From positions 1 through 55,253 of the forward strand of contig CALUQE010000013.1 in the NCBI GenBank assembly GCA_944322845.1: a stretch of 55,253 nucleotides of DNA. Reading direction: 5' to 3'. This DNA is from Candidatus Gastranaerophilales bacterium. Its GTDB lineage: Bacteria > Cyanobacteriota > Vampirovibrionia > Gastranaerophilales > Gastranaerophilaceae. The notes beneath the pieces are model-generated. The model saw only the letters and a program-made list of their open reading frames with translations. It was not told the origin of the DNA and made no database searches. Position numbers and translations under genes: made by a program. Positions 16,655-26,867 of the stretch are shown here, in pieces; position 1 is the stretch's first letter; every line of letters begins with the position of its first letter.

Positions 16655-18043
16655 TTATCGAAATCTCCGCATATTTTTCATCATCTGATGGGCGGTAAGT
16701 TTCGCACCTGCCTGTCCCATCTTGCCCATCATAGAGCCCATATTTTTCTTAACGTCAGAAAAACCTTTCATCATCTTACGCATTTGCTCAAACTGGTTTA
16801 TAAACACATTCAACTCGTGTATAGGAACCCCCGCACCCTGCGCAATACGTTTTTTTCTGGAAGAATTCATCAACTCAGGATGCTCGCGCTCTTCCGGCGT
16901 CATACTCTGAATCATAACTTCAATCTTTTTAATCTGTTTTTCACCTTCGTGAGAAATCTTCTGCCTGTCATCTTTTGACATTTTAAGCCCCGGAATCATA
17001 CCGAGAAGCTGGTCCATAGAACCGAACATTTTCATCTGAGACTGCATCTTTAAGAAATCATTGAAAGAAAATTCAGCCTTTGCCATTTTCTTTTCCATCT
17101 CTTTTGCGGTCTTTTCGTCAAAAACCTCCTGTGCACGCTCAACAAGAGAAACAATGTCGCCCATACCGAGTATTCTTGTTGCCATTCTTTCAGGATAAAA
17201 ATCTTCTAACGCGTTGAGTTTTTCTCCGGTACCGGTTAATTTTATAGGCTTATGAGTGCAGTATACAACACTTAATGCAGCACCGCCTCTTGAATCGCCG
17301 TCAAGTTTTGTAAGTACAAGCCCTGTAACTCCGAGCTGTGCATCAAAGTTTTCGGCAACATTAACAGCCTCCTGCCCTGTCATAGAGTCTATTACCAGAA
17401 GTTTTTCAGCCGGATGAAAAACTCTGTCTATAAGCAGAAGTTCAGCCATCATATCGGTATCTATCTGCAAACGGCCTGCCGTATCCAGAATAAGTGTATT
17501 AAACCCTTTTTCTTTTGAATAATTTATTGCGTTTTGTATAATAGCCTGAACATCTTTTGAGTCCTCGGAATAAACCTCTACTCCGATTTGCTCGCCGAGA
17601 GTTTTTAATTGTGTAATTGCAGCCGGTCTGTACACATCGCAGGCAACCATCAGCGGATTCCTGCCTTCTTTTTTCAATTTAACCGCAAGCTTAGCGGAAG
17701 AAGTTGTCTTACCGCTTCCTTGAAGCCCGAGCATCATTATCAAATTCGGATGTCCTGAAAAATCAAGCGGAGAGACTTCTTTGCCCAAAAGTTCAATAAG
17801 TTCGTCATGAACGATTTTTACAAGCTGCTGCGAAGGATTAACACCCTGCAAGACATTTTCGCCTTCAGCTTTGTCTTTTATATTGGATATAAAAGCTTTA
17901 ACAACTCTCAAGTTAACATCCGCCTCCAAAAGCGCACGTCTGATTTCTCTTAAAGCCTCCTGCATATTATCCTGCGTAAGCTCTTTTTGCCCAGCAGTTT
18001 TAGCTATAATATCCTGTAATTTATCTGATAACGAATCGAACAT
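16655..18043 (-). CDS. ffh: Signal recognition particle protein Ffh
   Basis: A 462-aa GTPase that, with SRP RNA, delivers ribosomes making membrane proteins to FtsY. N domain at 1-90; G domain with GLQGSGKTTSSAKLA (about 106-120), DTAGR (about 190) and TKLDGDSRGG (about 247); Met-rich M domain from about 300 (FNDFLKMQSQMKMFGSMDQL) ending in a basic helix. Length is typical. First gene of the ffh-pth-TPR-U32 run. The SRP RNA gene was not found in the window. Confidence 0.97.
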   Translation of the reverse strand: MFDSLSDKLQDIIAKTAGQKELTQDNMQEALREIRRALLEADVNLRVVKAFISNIKDKAEGENVLQGVNPSQQLVKIVHDELIELLGKEVSPLDFSGHPNLIMMLGLQGSGKTTSSAKLAVKLKKEGRNPLMVACDVYRPAAITQLKTLGEQIGVEVYSEDSKDVQAIIQNAINYSKEKGFNTLILDTAGRLQIDTDMMAELLLIDRVFHPAEKLLVIDSMTGQEAVNVAENFDAQLGVTGLVLTKLDGDSRGGAALSVVYCTHKPIKLTGTGEKLNALEDFYPERMATRILGMGDIVSLVERAQEVFDEKTAKEMEKKMAKAEFSFNDFLKMQSQMKMFGSMDQLLGMIPGLKMSKDDRQKISHEGEKQIKKIEVMIQSMTPEEREHPELMNSSRKKRIAQGAGVPIHELNVFINQFEQMRKMMKGFSDVKKNMGSMMGKMGQAGAKLTAHQMMKNMRRFR

Positions 18044-18099
18044 TTATTATAATCCCTTTATACAAAACAATATAAAGGAATCATAACATAAAAATACAA

Positions 18100-19596
18100 C
18101 TATGCGAATATACCGAAAGTTCTTTCGGTGTTATCATTTCTTACAGTCTCAATGCCTTTAATCATTTCATTAATTGCAGACTGTTCAGTTTGCAGATTTT
18201 GCATTCTTGTATCAATTCTGGATTCTTTTTCGTTAATCACGCTCTTTTGATACTCATATTCAACAAGAGCTTCGTTTTGAGCATCAGAATCATTTACGGA
18301 AAATACGTTATCAAAGTTGGAAGCGATATCCGTATTGTAATCGAAGTATTCTTCGCCTTCGCTGTTTACTTCCGAAGACATAGTAGTTATGTAGTACTGG
18401 TTGTTTTGCAGCATGTTGTTTAAGTAATCATTATCTTCGACCTGACAATCAGCTGTCCATCCGTTATCAGCTATTGCAGAAAACATCTGGTCATAGAATT
18501 TAATAGAGTTTTCTTCTTCTGCGGTTAAAATTTGATTATCAGTATCAACTGCGCTGCTATATTCTTCTTTAGCTGCTTCCAATTCTTCCAGCTTAGCGAT
18601 GTAATCCTGATATGCCTGAGAATTTTTATCATACCAGCAGTAAACAGTGTCACCTCTTGAATTAGAATCCGTAGTTCCTCCGGCATTTCTGTAATTTCTT
18701 AATAATTCAGTAATTAACAGGTTAATATTTACAACATAATGTCCTGAAGCAGCACCACTTGTATCCCAAGAAGTTTGACAAGTATCTCCACACTGTTCTC
18801 CTGATGTTTCGAGATATGTATTGTAGTTATTTATTGTTGTCTCGCAAGCTTCCTGAAAAGCCTCAATATCCTCATCTGGTAAATAAGCACAAACACTTGA
18901 GCTCATTTGGTTAATCATAGAAGCTAATTGTGATTTTGATGAATTCAAATCTGTTCCCAAAACCCAGCATCTTTCGCCGTTGGCATCTTCATAATCATTT
19001 TGTACAGTTGAGGCATTATACAATGTGGTAGCCATAGATACACTCTGCCAGCTGCTTCCGAAACAGCCCAGAAATTCTGTTTCTGTACCGGATATTTCAG
19101 CTTTAGCCTGTAATCTATCAACCTCTTCCATCAATGCATTTATATTATCAGCAGCAGTATCTAAACCGCTGGATGAAGTTGCCGCACTATCGATTTTTTC
19201 GGCAGAAATGCCGGTTAGACTTGACAGAACTTCTGTCCTTACTGAATCCCAATCTCCGCCAGCATTACCATCAGGGGAAATCATTTCTGCATATTTTTGA
19301 TACTTGCTGTCAACAACGACCTTGCCTGCGCTGTTTGTAATCAAGTACGGGCTGTTCTGGTTTGAACTGCTAGGCCGCATCAAATTAGCATAACTCAAAT
19401 CAACATAAGAAGCCCCGCCATTATTTGACCACTTTAAAGTCTTGGTATTCAAAGCGTTCTGATAGTTTCTAGTAACCTTCTGCATATCCCTGGAAAGCGC
19501 AGTTTTTTGCAAAGACAAGTCCTGAAGCTGCCAGCCGATGGCATTTTTTCGGCTGGTAAGCTGCAATAATCTAACTTGTGATGCTGCCATTCCCAT
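18100..19596 (-). CDS. Signal-less helical protein under a sigma28-like promoter
   Basis: A 498-aa protein of no named family that I can place. It has no signal peptide. The first 50 residues form a likely amphipathic helix (MGMAASQVRLLQLTSRKNA, then LQDLSLQKTALSRDMQKVT), a pattern seen at the N-termini of flagellar hook-associated and type III-exported proteins. A central, Ser/Asn/Asp-rich region follows, with five or so Cys, and the C-terminus (about 430-490) is helical again with RIDTRMQNLQTEQSAINEMI. Helical ends around a variable middle echo flagellar filament-type proteins. Its promoter (19642-19669) matches that of the 536-aa gene exactly. A second Met is at codon 3. Flagellar export is inference. 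Confidence 0.85.
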   Translation of the reverse strand: MGMAASQVRLLQLTSRKNAIGWQLQDLSLQKTALSRDMQKVTRNYQNALNTKTLKWSNNGGASYVDLSYANLMRPSSSNQNSPYLITNSAGKVVVDSKYQKYAEMISPDGNAGGDWDSVRTEVLSSLTGISAEKIDSAATSSSGLDTAADNINALMEEVDRLQAKAEISGTETEFLGCFGSSWQSVSMATTLYNASTVQNDYEDANGERCWVLGTDLNSSKSQLASMINQMSSSVCAYLPDEDIEAFQEACETTINNYNTYLETSGEQCGDTCQTSWDTSGAASGHYVVNINLLITELLRNYRNAGGTTDSNSRGDTVYCWYDKNSQAYQDYIAKLEELEAAKEEYSSAVDTDNQILTAEEENSIKFYDQMFSAIADNGWTADCQVEDNDYLNNMLQNNQYYITTMSSEVNSEGEEYFDYNTDIASNFDNVFSVNDSDAQNEALVEYEYQKSVINEKESRIDTRMQNLQTEQSAINEMIKGIETVRNDNTERTFGIFA

Positions 19597-19641
19597 TTTG
19601 AGTTTCGCTTTCCTTTATAAATTTTCCCTTATTTAATATGT

Positions 19642-19669
19642 ATTACGGCATTTTTAGGGTAAAACTTTA
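19642..19669 (-). promoter_or_regulatory. sigma28-like promoter of the 498-aa gene
   Basis: On the minus strand TAAAGTTT (19662-19669), a 12-base spacer and GCCGTAAT (19642-19649). Both boxes and the spacer length are identical to the site before the 536-aa gene at 406-433, while the spacer sequences largely differ. A TTTTGTAACAATTTTTTT stretch lies upstream, as it does there. Start codon is 45 bases downstream. Confidence 0.65.
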
Positions 19670-19840
19670 GAAATTTGAAAAAAATTGTTACAAAAATTTA
19701 CAAAAGTATTAAATTTTCCGACACAAAATAAAAAAAGTAAAAAATTACCCCATTCGGATGATTTACTTAAAAATTGATTAAAGAAATAAAACTCTGTGTC
19801 GAAATGCATGTGTATACACGAGTTTGGTTCGGAGAGAAAA

Positions 19841-21481
19841 ATGACAAATACCCCAGAAATGGCAATTGATAATAAAGCTGCGATCCTGCTTGAAGAAGCA
19901 AGAGCAGCGCACGAAAATTACCTGATTAAGCAGCAAGACGCGGATTTGGAAAAAGCTATCGAATATTATATCGATGCGATTAAAGTTAACCCGTCAATTT
20001 CCGAGTCTTATTACAGGCTTGCAAGTTTATTGTTATTGAAAGGACAAATCTCTGTTGAAGGGGCTCTTGAACAGTGCAAAACAGCACTGACTCTCGAGCC
20101 GGGAAACGTCAATGCACATATTTACACAGGGTATTTTCAGTGTCTGAACGGCAATTACGACGAAGCGGAAAAAGAATTTAAACTTGCAGTAAACAGTGCA
20201 GGTAAAAACTCGGCACGACCAAGATTATTCCTGTCAAAAGTTCTATTCTCCCGCATTCAGAACCACAACTCTTCTGTTAAAGATGTTATGAAATTTTTGT
20301 ATTATTTCTTATCAGGGAGCATGATGATTATGTGGGACTGCCCTTCTATAAAAATGTTTTGTAAGTTTCTTGCAAACGATTTCTCCGTTTTTTCATACAA
20401 AACACTCGGTGAAACTTTTGAAAAAATGAAATTATTTCCTTCAGCGCTGGAAGCTTACTCAAAGGGTTTGGAAAAAACATCTCAAGGGAATCTCTTCTAT
20501 CAAAAAATGGGAGACCTTTCACTTGAATGCAACGATATAGAAGCCAGCATGGAATGCTACAAAAAAGCTTACGAACTTAATCCGTCAGACAGAGAAGTCT
20601 TAATTAAGCTCGCAACAATTTGTCAGACATATTTCCCTGACAAAATTAATGAAACGATTGATTACTACAATACGCTCCTGGAATTTGGAATAGACATGGA
20701 TAAGATTTACTACGAACTTGGACATCTCTATCTCAACAAGTCTGATAAAATTAATGCAGTGAGCGCATTCAAGCTTGCACAAGAATTAAATCCTGAAAAT
20801 CCATACTATAACAATTCACTTGCTTACGCTTACATTAAAGCTGAGCTTTATGACGATGCAATAGAATATTACCAGCAGGCAATTAAACTTAATCCTGATG
20901 CTGAATGGACTTCTATTGTTTGTCATGCGCTCGGCGCTATTTATGCGGAAGTAAAAAACAACTATGATGCCGCTGAAGCAACCTTCAACGCAGGCATGGT
21001 TTTAGATCCTAATAATATTGATATACAACTCTCTCTCGGAGATTTATACATGACTCAGGGAGATTTGGATAAAGCAATTAAAACATATTGCGATGCAATC
21101 ACAACCGATCCTGAAAATTATCTTTCATACGCAAAAACAGGGCTTGCGCTCTGGGAAAAAGATTATCTTGAAGAATCAATTGTAGCTTTCCACAAATCAA
21201 TAGAACTTAATCCTGATTTTGAAATTGCACAAAATAATCTCGGCGTTGTTTATCTTGACGGCCTCGGTGACCCGAAAGAATCCGTTGAATATTTCAAAAA
21301 CGCAATCAATATTAATCCGAATTATACGCTGGCTTATTTTAACCTCGGCAGAGCCTATCAGGCAATAGGCGACAAGGCTCTGGCTGCAGAGTATTACCAG
21401 ATGACTATGGATTTGAATAAAATCACAGAAGAACTCTCTGAAAAAGAAATCAGAGACAGGCTTTATGATTTATTTAACTAA
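19841..21481 (+). CDS. Large tetratricopeptide repeat protein
   Basis: About 546 residues with some twelve TPR units covering nearly the whole length, for example VNAHIYTGYFQCLNGNYDEA and NPYYNNSLAYAYIKAELYDD, with the usual Asn-Pro turns (ELNPS, KLNPD, INPNY). No signal peptide or catalytic domain is seen, so it is a cytoplasmic scaffold of unknown partner. I start it at the ATG at 19841, where GGAGAG stands four bases before, not at the earlier in-frame start at 19796. It ends before a strong shared terminator and converges on gcvPB. Confidence 0.88.
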   Translation: MTNTPEMAIDNKAAILLEEARAAHENYLIKQQDADLEKAIEYYIDAIKVNPSISESYYRLASLLLLKGQISVEGALEQCKTALTLEPGNVNAHIYTGYFQCLNGNYDEAEKEFKLAVNSAGKNSARPRLFLSKVLFSRIQNHNSSVKDVMKFLYYFLSGSMMIMWDCPSIKMFCKFLANDFSVFSYKTLGETFEKMKLFPSALEAYSKGLEKTSQGNLFYQKMGDLSLECNDIEASMECYKKAYELNPSDREVLIKLATICQTYFPDKINETIDYYNTLLEFGIDMDKIYYELGHLYLNKSDKINAVSAFKLAQELNPENPYYNNSLAYAYIKAELYDDAIEYYQQAIKLNPDAEWTSIVCHALGAIYAEVKNNYDAAEATFNAGMVLDPNNIDIQLSLGDLYMTQGDLDKAIKTYCDAITTDPENYLSYAKTGLALWEKDYLEESIVAFHKSIELNPDFEIAQNNLGVVYLDGLGDPKESVEYFKNAININPNYTLAYFNLGRAYQAIGDKALAAEYYQMTMDLNKITEELSEKEIRDRLYDLFN

Positions 21482-21489
21482 AATTCTGC

Positions 21490-21524
21490 AAAAAGAGCCG
21501 GAATTTAAATTCCGGCTCTTTTTT
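21490..21524. terminator. Bidirectional terminator between TPR gene and gcvPB
   Basis: A perfect palindrome with AAAAAGAGCCGGAATTT and its complement, A run on one side and T run on the other, between convergent stop codons at 21481 and 21530. It can work on both strands. Confidence 0.9.
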
Positions 21525-21529
21525 GTATC

Positions 21530-23083
21530 TTAACCTTTAAAAGTTAAATCAGGATGTCTCGCAGCCTGAGTTTCATCAACTTTTTTAACAGGAGTCGTTT
21601 TAGGAGATTTTAAAACCTCTTCAGGGATTTCCTCAATCTCTTTTGCTATCTTAAGCATTGTTTCTATAAACTCGTCCAAAACTTCTCTGGATTCAGATTC
21701 CGTAGGCTCAATCATCATTGCTTCGTGCACAATAAGAGGGAAGTAAACCGTAGGCGGATGACAGTTTGAATCCATCAAACGTTTTGCAATACCGAGAGTA
21801 GACACACCCTGCCGATGCTGTTTTTCGCCGGACAGGACAAATTCATGCATGCAAGGCTCATCATAAGGAAGCTCATAAACACCCTTTAACTTTTCCTTAA
21901 TGTAATTGGCATTCAACACCGCATCAGCACTTGCAAGCTTTAAATCATTACCCATCATTAAAATATAAGCGTAAGCTCTTACAAGTACACCAAAATTACC
22001 GTAAAAACTTCTGACTTTACCGATGGAATGCTTTACATCATAGTTTCTGTAATATTTTTCACCGTCAAACTCAATTGTCGGCTTTGGCAAAAAGTCTTTC
22101 AAGAAAGCTTTTACACCTACAGGTCCGGCTCCGGGTCCGCCGCCGCCGTGCGGAGTTGCAAAAGTTTTATGAAGATTGAGGTGCACAACATCAAAGCCCA
22201 TTAATGCAGGATTAGTCCACCCCATAATTGCATTAAAATTTGCACCGTCATAATACAAAAGCGAACCGTTTTTGTGCATCAAATCAGAAATTTCTAATAC
22301 TCTTTCTTCAAAAAGCCCCAATGTATTAGGATTTGTCATCATAATTGCGGCAACATCTTTATCAAGAATTTCTTTCAGGGCATCAACATCGACCTGTCCG
22401 CGCTCGTTTGACTTAATTTCAACAATATCAAACCCGCACATTTTTGCACTTGCAGGATTTGTGCCGTGTGCAGAGTCAGGAATAATCACTTTTTTTCTGT
22501 TCGTCTCACCCTTTGTCTCAAAATATTTCTTTATAATCATCATGCCGGTAAGTTCGCCATGGGCACCTGCAGCAGGCTGAAGAGTAATTGCATCCATTCC
22601 GGTGATAATTTTAAGCTTTTCCTGAAGCCTGTACATAAGCTCCAGTGAACCTTGAGAGTCCTCATCATCCTGCAGCGGATGAAGATTAACAAAACCTTCC
22701 AGAGATGCCAGAAGTTCATTCACCTTAGGATTGTATTTCATTGTGCATGAACCCAGCGGATAGAAACCTTTTTCAATACAGAAATTTCTGTCACTAAGCT
22801 CTTTATAATGACGCATAACTTCCAGCTCGCTGAGTTCCGGAAGCCCGATAGGCTCTTTTCTCAGCATTGAATCCGGCAAAAAATCACCTAATTTTAGACC
22901 ACCTGACGTTACACCGGTAGTATTAATTTCATCCGGGACACATTTACCCCTACCCCCATCAGACGCTAAATTTGTAGACTCAATACCGTCTACAATACAT
23001 TCCCCCCCCTCATTAGACACCCGACTTGTAGGCTCAATGGAGGTTGAAATACATTTACCCCCCCGTTCAAAGATTGTTTTCAT
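21530..23083 (-). CDS. gcvPB: Glycine dehydrogenase (decarboxylating) subunit 2 with repeat-derived insertion
   Basis: A 517-aa PLP subunit of the glycine cleavage P-protein. It shows [14 protein letters not shown] (about 107-120), [10 protein letters not shown] and the PLP-Lys segment [18 protein letters not shown]. The usual protein begins with an xxIFE-type start and soon reaches a (D)LLPxxxLRKE-type segment. Here MKTIFERGG is followed by about 50 extra residues in three similar units ([38 protein letters not shown]) before [13 protein letters not shown]. These units are translated copies of the GGGGTAAATGTATT repeat family. AGGAAG lies before the ATG, and the start overlaps the end of the sigma factor gene by 17 bases, so the two are translationally coupled. 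gcvPA is not in the window. Confidence 0.95.
   Translation of the reverse strand: MKTIFERGGKCISTSIEPTSRVSNEGGECIVDGIESTNLASDGGRGKCVPDEINTTGVTSGGLKLGDFLPDSMLRKEPIGLPELSELEVMRHYKELSDRNFCIEKGFYPLGSCTMKYNPKVNELLASLEGFVNLHPLQDDEDSQGSLELMYRLQEKLKIITGMDAITLQPAAGAHGELTGMMIIKKYFETKGETNRKKVIIPDSAHGTNPASAKMCGFDIVEIKSNERGQVDVDALKEILDKDVAAIMMTNPNTLGLFEERVLEISDLMHKNGSLLYYDGANFNAIMGWTNPALMGFDVVHLNLHKTFATPHGGGGPGAGPVGVKAFLKDFLPKPTIEFDGEKYYRNYDVKHSIGKVRSFYGNFGVLVRAYAYILMMGNDLKLASADAVLNANYIKEKLKGVYELPYDEPCMHEFVLSGEKQHRQGVSTLGIAKRLMDSNCHPPTVYFPLIVHEAMMIEPTESESREVLDEFIETMLKIAKEIEEIPEEVLKSPKTTPVKKVDETQAARHPDLTFKG
22895..23062 (-). repeat. Three tandem 54-57 bp repeat units inside gcvPB
   Basis: On the minus strand the core GGGGTAAATGTATT or a variant occurs three times, each followed about 10-20 bases later by GAGCCTACAAG, GAGTCTACAAAT or a degenerate form, with unit lengths of 54 and 57 bases. 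Because both are multiples of three and no stop is created in this frame, the gcvPB reading frame is kept. Same family as 189, 28156, 39113, 51999 and 54890. Confidence 0.85.
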
Positions 23084-23705
23084 CGACTTCTTCCTGTTTT
23101 AGTAACTCTCTTTTAATTTTATCCAAAGCATTTTGTATGATTCTTGATATTCTCGACTGCGATATATTAAATTCCGCAGATATGTCTTTAAGCTTTTTAT
23201 CATAAAAATACTTGGCTTCAATTAAATCCTGTTCTCTTTGCGAAAGCTTTTTCATAACCTCGCAAATCCTGTTTTTAAGCTCTACGATTTCGGCTTTTTC
23301 TTCCGGGGTTCTGTGATTGTCTTTAATTATAGTCGGATTTTCCGCATCGGCCATTTCTTCTATTGAAAGAATTGTCTTATAAACAGCGTCTTTAATCTTC
23401 TCCTGTTCGGTGTTTTCCTGATTTTTCATCACATACCACTTGTATCGGCGTCTCATTTCATTTCTTATAGCCCATTTTATGGCTTTTGTAAGATAAGCGG
23501 TATTATACAAGTCCTTATTTTTTGCATTGTTAACCAGATAATATACGGTATAGTTAGCAAGCCCTATAACTTCTGATAAATCAATCAAACCTAAATTGGA
23601 AAATTTCTTGTATTCGACTTTAGATATAGTTTCAATTAATTCTTTATACTGGGAAAGATTAGCCCTTCCTTCCCTCTCACGGTTTATAGATTCTAAATCT
23701 TTCAT
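23067..23705 (-). CDS. RNA polymerase sigma-70 family factor
   Basis: A 212-aa sigma factor. Region 2 lies around 40-100 ([20 protein letters not shown], then [18 protein letters not shown]) and region 4 around 150-205 with a helix-turn-helix ([20 protein letters not shown], then [20 protein letters not shown]). I do not see a clear region 3, so it is shorter than a typical FliA. It may be the factor reading the sigma28-like promoters in this window, but that is not shown. No anti-sigma gene is next to it. Its end overlaps the start of gcvPB. Confidence 0.9.
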   Translation of the reverse strand: MKDLESINREREGRANLSQYKELIETISKVEYKKFSNLGLIDLSEVIGLANYTVYYLVNNAKNKDLYNTAYLTKAIKWAIRNEMRRRYKWYVMKNQENTEQEKIKDAVYKTILSIEEMADAENPTIIKDNHRTPEEKAEIVELKNRICEVMKKLSQREQDLIEAKYFYDKKLKDISAEFNISQSRISRIIQNALDKIKRELLKQEEVDENNL

Positions 23706-23807
23706 ACCTTATAATATACCAAAAAAGGATGTACAAATGCAAGAATGTTCAGAATTTTACATTCATTCTAAAACGTGGTAATATGTAACGTAAAAGAGAG
23801 GTTTATT

Positions 23808-24329
23808 ATGAAATTTTATAGATATTTTAAATCCGTTTCACTGGTTTTATTAAGCGCAGGTATTTTAACGACAAGCGCCGTATGCCTTGAAAAAGTTTCA
23901 GCACAGCCGGCAGCAGCCCCGGCAAAGCCTGCTGCAGTTCAAACTGCACAAACAGCAGCTGTTACAGCCACTCCGCTTGCAATTGTTAACTCACCTTCAA
24001 CTTACCTTAATAAAAATGTAATAATGAAAGCTAAATTTGACAAGTTCTCTACTCTGGGACTTGATTATAAACCGGCATTTAAGTCATCCGAGGATTACAT
24101 TTCTTTCTTAATAAAAAGAGACGACACTACACACGACATTCCGCTTTCAGAAATGAAATTATTCTTAAAACGCGAAATGGCTGAAAAGTTTATTGAATTA
24201 AAAACTGATGATGAGATAGAAATTAAGGGAAAAGTTTTTTCTGATGCGCTCGGAGATGCATGGGTTGACGTAACCCAGCTGACAATTCTTAAAAAAGCAC
24301 CGGAAACTAAGAATAACGGAGAAAAATAA
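23808..24329 (+). CDS. Small exported protein with OB-fold-like C-terminal part
   Basis: About 173 residues. A classical signal peptide (MKFYRYFKSVSLVLLSAGIL and on to about residue 30) is followed by an Ala/Pro/Thr-rich linker (about 33-60) and a compact domain (about 62-160) with the pattern of an OB-fold stress or tRNA_anti-like domain (SPSTYLNKNVIMKAKF ... DEIEIKGKVFSD). Likely periplasmic or lipoprotein-free envelope protein. The start is set by AGAGAGG six bases before the ATG at 23808. It lies three bases before the GH57 gene, so they form an operon. Role unknown. Confidence 0.8.
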   Translation: MKFYRYFKSVSLVLLSAGILTTSAVCLEKVSAQPAAAPAKPAAVQTAQTAAVTATPLAIVNSPSTYLNKNVIMKAKFDKFSTLGLDYKPAFKSSEDYISFLIKRDDTTHDIPLSEMKLFLKREMAEKFIELKTDDEIEIKGKVFSDALGDAWVDVTQLTILKKAPETKNNGEK

Positions 24330-24332
24330 ATT

Positions 24333-26855
24333 ATGCCGGATAATAAAGCAGAGAATAAGCAGGAAGCAAAACAAGATAAAAATAAGGTTTTCCTGACGGT
24401 ACACGGACATTTTTACCAGCCGCCGAGAGAAAACCCGTGGTTAGAAGCAATAGAACAACAGGACAGCGCCCAGCCATTCCATGACTGGAATGAGAGAATT
24501 AATGCAGAGTGCTATAATCCTAATTCAGTTTCAAAAATTGTTGATTCTAAAAACCAGATTCTGAACGTAGTCAATAATTATGAGTACATGAGTTACAACT
24601 TTGGTCCGACGCTTCTTTCCTGGATGGAAGAATTTGCGCCGCTTGCTTATGAACGAATTATTAAGGCAGATATTAACTCCCGAAGAATGCACTCCGGACA
24701 CGGTAATGCAATTGCGCAGGTTTATAACCACATGATTATGCCTCTTGCAAATGAAAGAGACAAGCAGACCCAAGTTAAATGGGGTATTAAGGATTTTGAA
24801 TACCGCTTCGGCAGAAAGCCGGAAGGGATGTGGCTTGCAGAAACAGCCTGTGATGATGATACTTTAAGAGTTCTTGTTGAAAACGGAATCAAGTTCACAA
24901 TTCTTTCGCCATATCAGGCTCAAAGAATCAGAAAAGAAGGAGAAAAGACCTGGCAGGACGTAAGCTGGGGTAACATTGATCCTGCAAGATCATACAGATA
25001 TTATATTAAATCAGCTCCCGGCAAATATATTGACCTGTTCTTCTATGACGGCGCAATATCACGTTCCGTTGCATTTGACGAACTGCTAACCGACGGAAAC
25101 AAGTTTGTAAACAGATTAAAGGACGGTATTTCTACTATCCGTAACTACCCGCAGCTGGTTCATATTGCAACAGACGGTGAAAGCTACGGCCACCATACAA
25201 AATTTGGAGATATGGCATTAGCTTACGCAGTTAAAGTAAAAGTTAAAGATGCCGGATTTGAAATTACAAATTACGGCGAATACTTAGAAAAATACAGAAG
25301 CGACTGGGAAGTAGAGATTAAACCTGTATCATCATGGAGCTGCTTCCACGGAGTCGGAAGATGGTGCGATGATTGCGGCTGCTCTACAGGCGGACATCCG
25401 GGCTGGAACCAGAAATGGAGAAAACCGCTCAGAAATGCGCTTGATTTTCTGCGAGATGAAATGTCTGCTCTCTATCACAAACAGGGCAAAAAATACTTCA
25501 AAAATCCGCAGGATGCAAGAGAAAATTACATAAGCGTTATCTTGGACAGAAGCGATATAAGCGTTAAGAATTTTCAGGAAGAATATTTCCTGCCTGAATT
25601 AAGCGATGAACAAAAAGTCAGAGCAATGGAACTTCTTGAAATCCAGAGACAGGCAATGCTTATGTATACAAGCTGCGGCTGGTTCTTCTCTGAAATTTCC
25701 GGTATCGAAACGGTTCAGATAATGAAATACGCTGCAAGAGTAATGCAGCTTGCAAAATCTTTTATGAGAAAAGATCTGGAAACTCCGTTTTTGGAAATCC
25801 TAAAAGAAGCTAAAAGCAATATTCCTGAATTCGGCACGGGAAAAGACGTGTTTGAAAAATTTGTTAAACCGTCAGTTGTTACAGCAAAGCAGATGGTAAG
25901 TCTGTGGGCAATATCTTCTCTTTATACAGAAATTGAAGATGAAGAAACCGTTTATTGCTACAAAATCCGTAAGCACTCTTACAAAACTGTTACCAAAGGA
26001 AATTCCAAGCTGGTTATCGGCCATATTGAGGTTGAATCAAAAGTAACTCTGGAAAAATCCAATATGATTTTTGCAATGCTCCAATTCTCAGGCGGAGATT
26101 TCCACTGCGCAATTAAAGAATTTTCAGAAAACTTTGAAGACATTCAAAAAGAACTCGTAAGAACATATCTTGTATCACCGCTTACTGAAATAATCAGAAG
26201 CATTGATAATTACTTCGGTTCAGAATACTTTACACTCAAAGACATATTTATCGAAGAACGCCGCAAAATTCTTCAAACAATGCTTAAAGGCAAGTTACAA
26301 CTGTTTGCAAACACATACGAATCTATGTACAACGAAGGAAAAGGTTCTATCTACCAGATGCAGACACTCGGACTCGAAATTCCGAAAGAATTTAAAATTT
26401 CAGCACAATATGTACTTACCAAGCAGTTTAACGACCTGTTCGTAGATTCTAGAGGATTTTTGGATAACGATATTATTCAACAGGCCTCCGATATTAACTT
26501 TGAAGCAAAAAGAATCGGTATTGAAATTGATAAAACACCTACTTCAAAGATTTTCAGCAAAAAAATTGCACAAAATATCAACAGACTTTCCTATGCACTT
26601 GACTTACAGCAGGTAGAAGCAACCCTTGAACTGCTTGACTGTATTGCTAAACTGGAAATTAAAGTAGATATTGCAGAAGCACAAAATTACTACTTCTCCA
26701 AAATTGTTACCAACATTGAAGAGTTAATAAACAGTGTTTCATGCCAGGCAGACAGGGACTTGCTTGTAATGCTTTTTGAAATAGGCGAAAATCTGAATAT
26801 TAACATGGAATACTACAAGCAAATGTTCAACAAATCGCTTGTCAGCAAAGCTTAA
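24333..26855 (+). CDS. GH57 family glycoside hydrolase with DUF3536
   Basis: An 840-aa protein. The N-terminal GH57 barrel begins with VHGHFYQPPRENPW and contains GMWLAETACDDDTL (about 165-178, catalytic Glu candidate) and ATDGESYGHHT (about 275-285, catalytic Asp candidate), then WSCFHGVGRWCDDCGC. The second half fits the DUF3536 domain found with these GH57 proteins. GH57 enzymes act on alpha-glucans (amylase, branching, 4-alpha-glucanotransferase). No signal peptide: a cytoplasmic glycogen-type role is likely, shared with the GH13 enzyme at 7381. It follows the small exported protein by three bases. Confidence 0.9.
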   Translation: MPDNKAENKQEAKQDKNKVFLTVHGHFYQPPRENPWLEAIEQQDSAQPFHDWNERINAECYNPNSVSKIVDSKNQILNVVNNYEYMSYNFGPTLLSWMEEFAPLAYERIIKADINSRRMHSGHGNAIAQVYNHMIMPLANERDKQTQVKWGIKDFEYRFGRKPEGMWLAETACDDDTLRVLVENGIKFTILSPYQAQRIRKEGEKTWQDVSWGNIDPARSYRYYIKSAPGKYIDLFFYDGAISRSVAFDELLTDGNKFVNRLKDGISTIRNYPQLVHIATDGESYGHHTKFGDMALAYAVKVKVKDAGFEITNYGEYLEKYRSDWEVEIKPVSSWSCFHGVGRWCDDCGCSTGGHPGWNQKWRKPLRNALDFLRDEMSALYHKQGKKYFKNPQDARENYISVILDRSDISVKNFQEEYFLPELSDEQKVRAMELLEIQRQAMLMYTSCGWFFSEISGIETVQIMKYAARVMQLAKSFMRKDLETPFLEILKEAKSNIPEFGTGKDVFEKFVKPSVVTAKQMVSLWAISSLYTEIEDEETVYCYKIRKHSYKTVTKGNSKLVIGHIEVESKVTLEKSNMIFAMLQFSGGDFHCAIKEFSENFEDIQKELVRTYLVSPLTEIIRSIDNYFGSEYFTLKDIFIEERRKILQTMLKGKLQLFANTYESMYNEGKGSIYQMQTLGLEIPKEFKISAQYVLTKQFNDLFVDSRGFLDNDIIQQASDINFEAKRIGIEIDKTPTSKIFSKKIAQNINRLSYALDLQQVEATLELLDCIAKLEIKVDIAEAQNYYFSKIVTNIEELINSVSCQADRDLLVMLFEIGENLNINMEYYKQMFNKSLVSKA

Positions 26856-26867
26856 TAATTAATTAAA

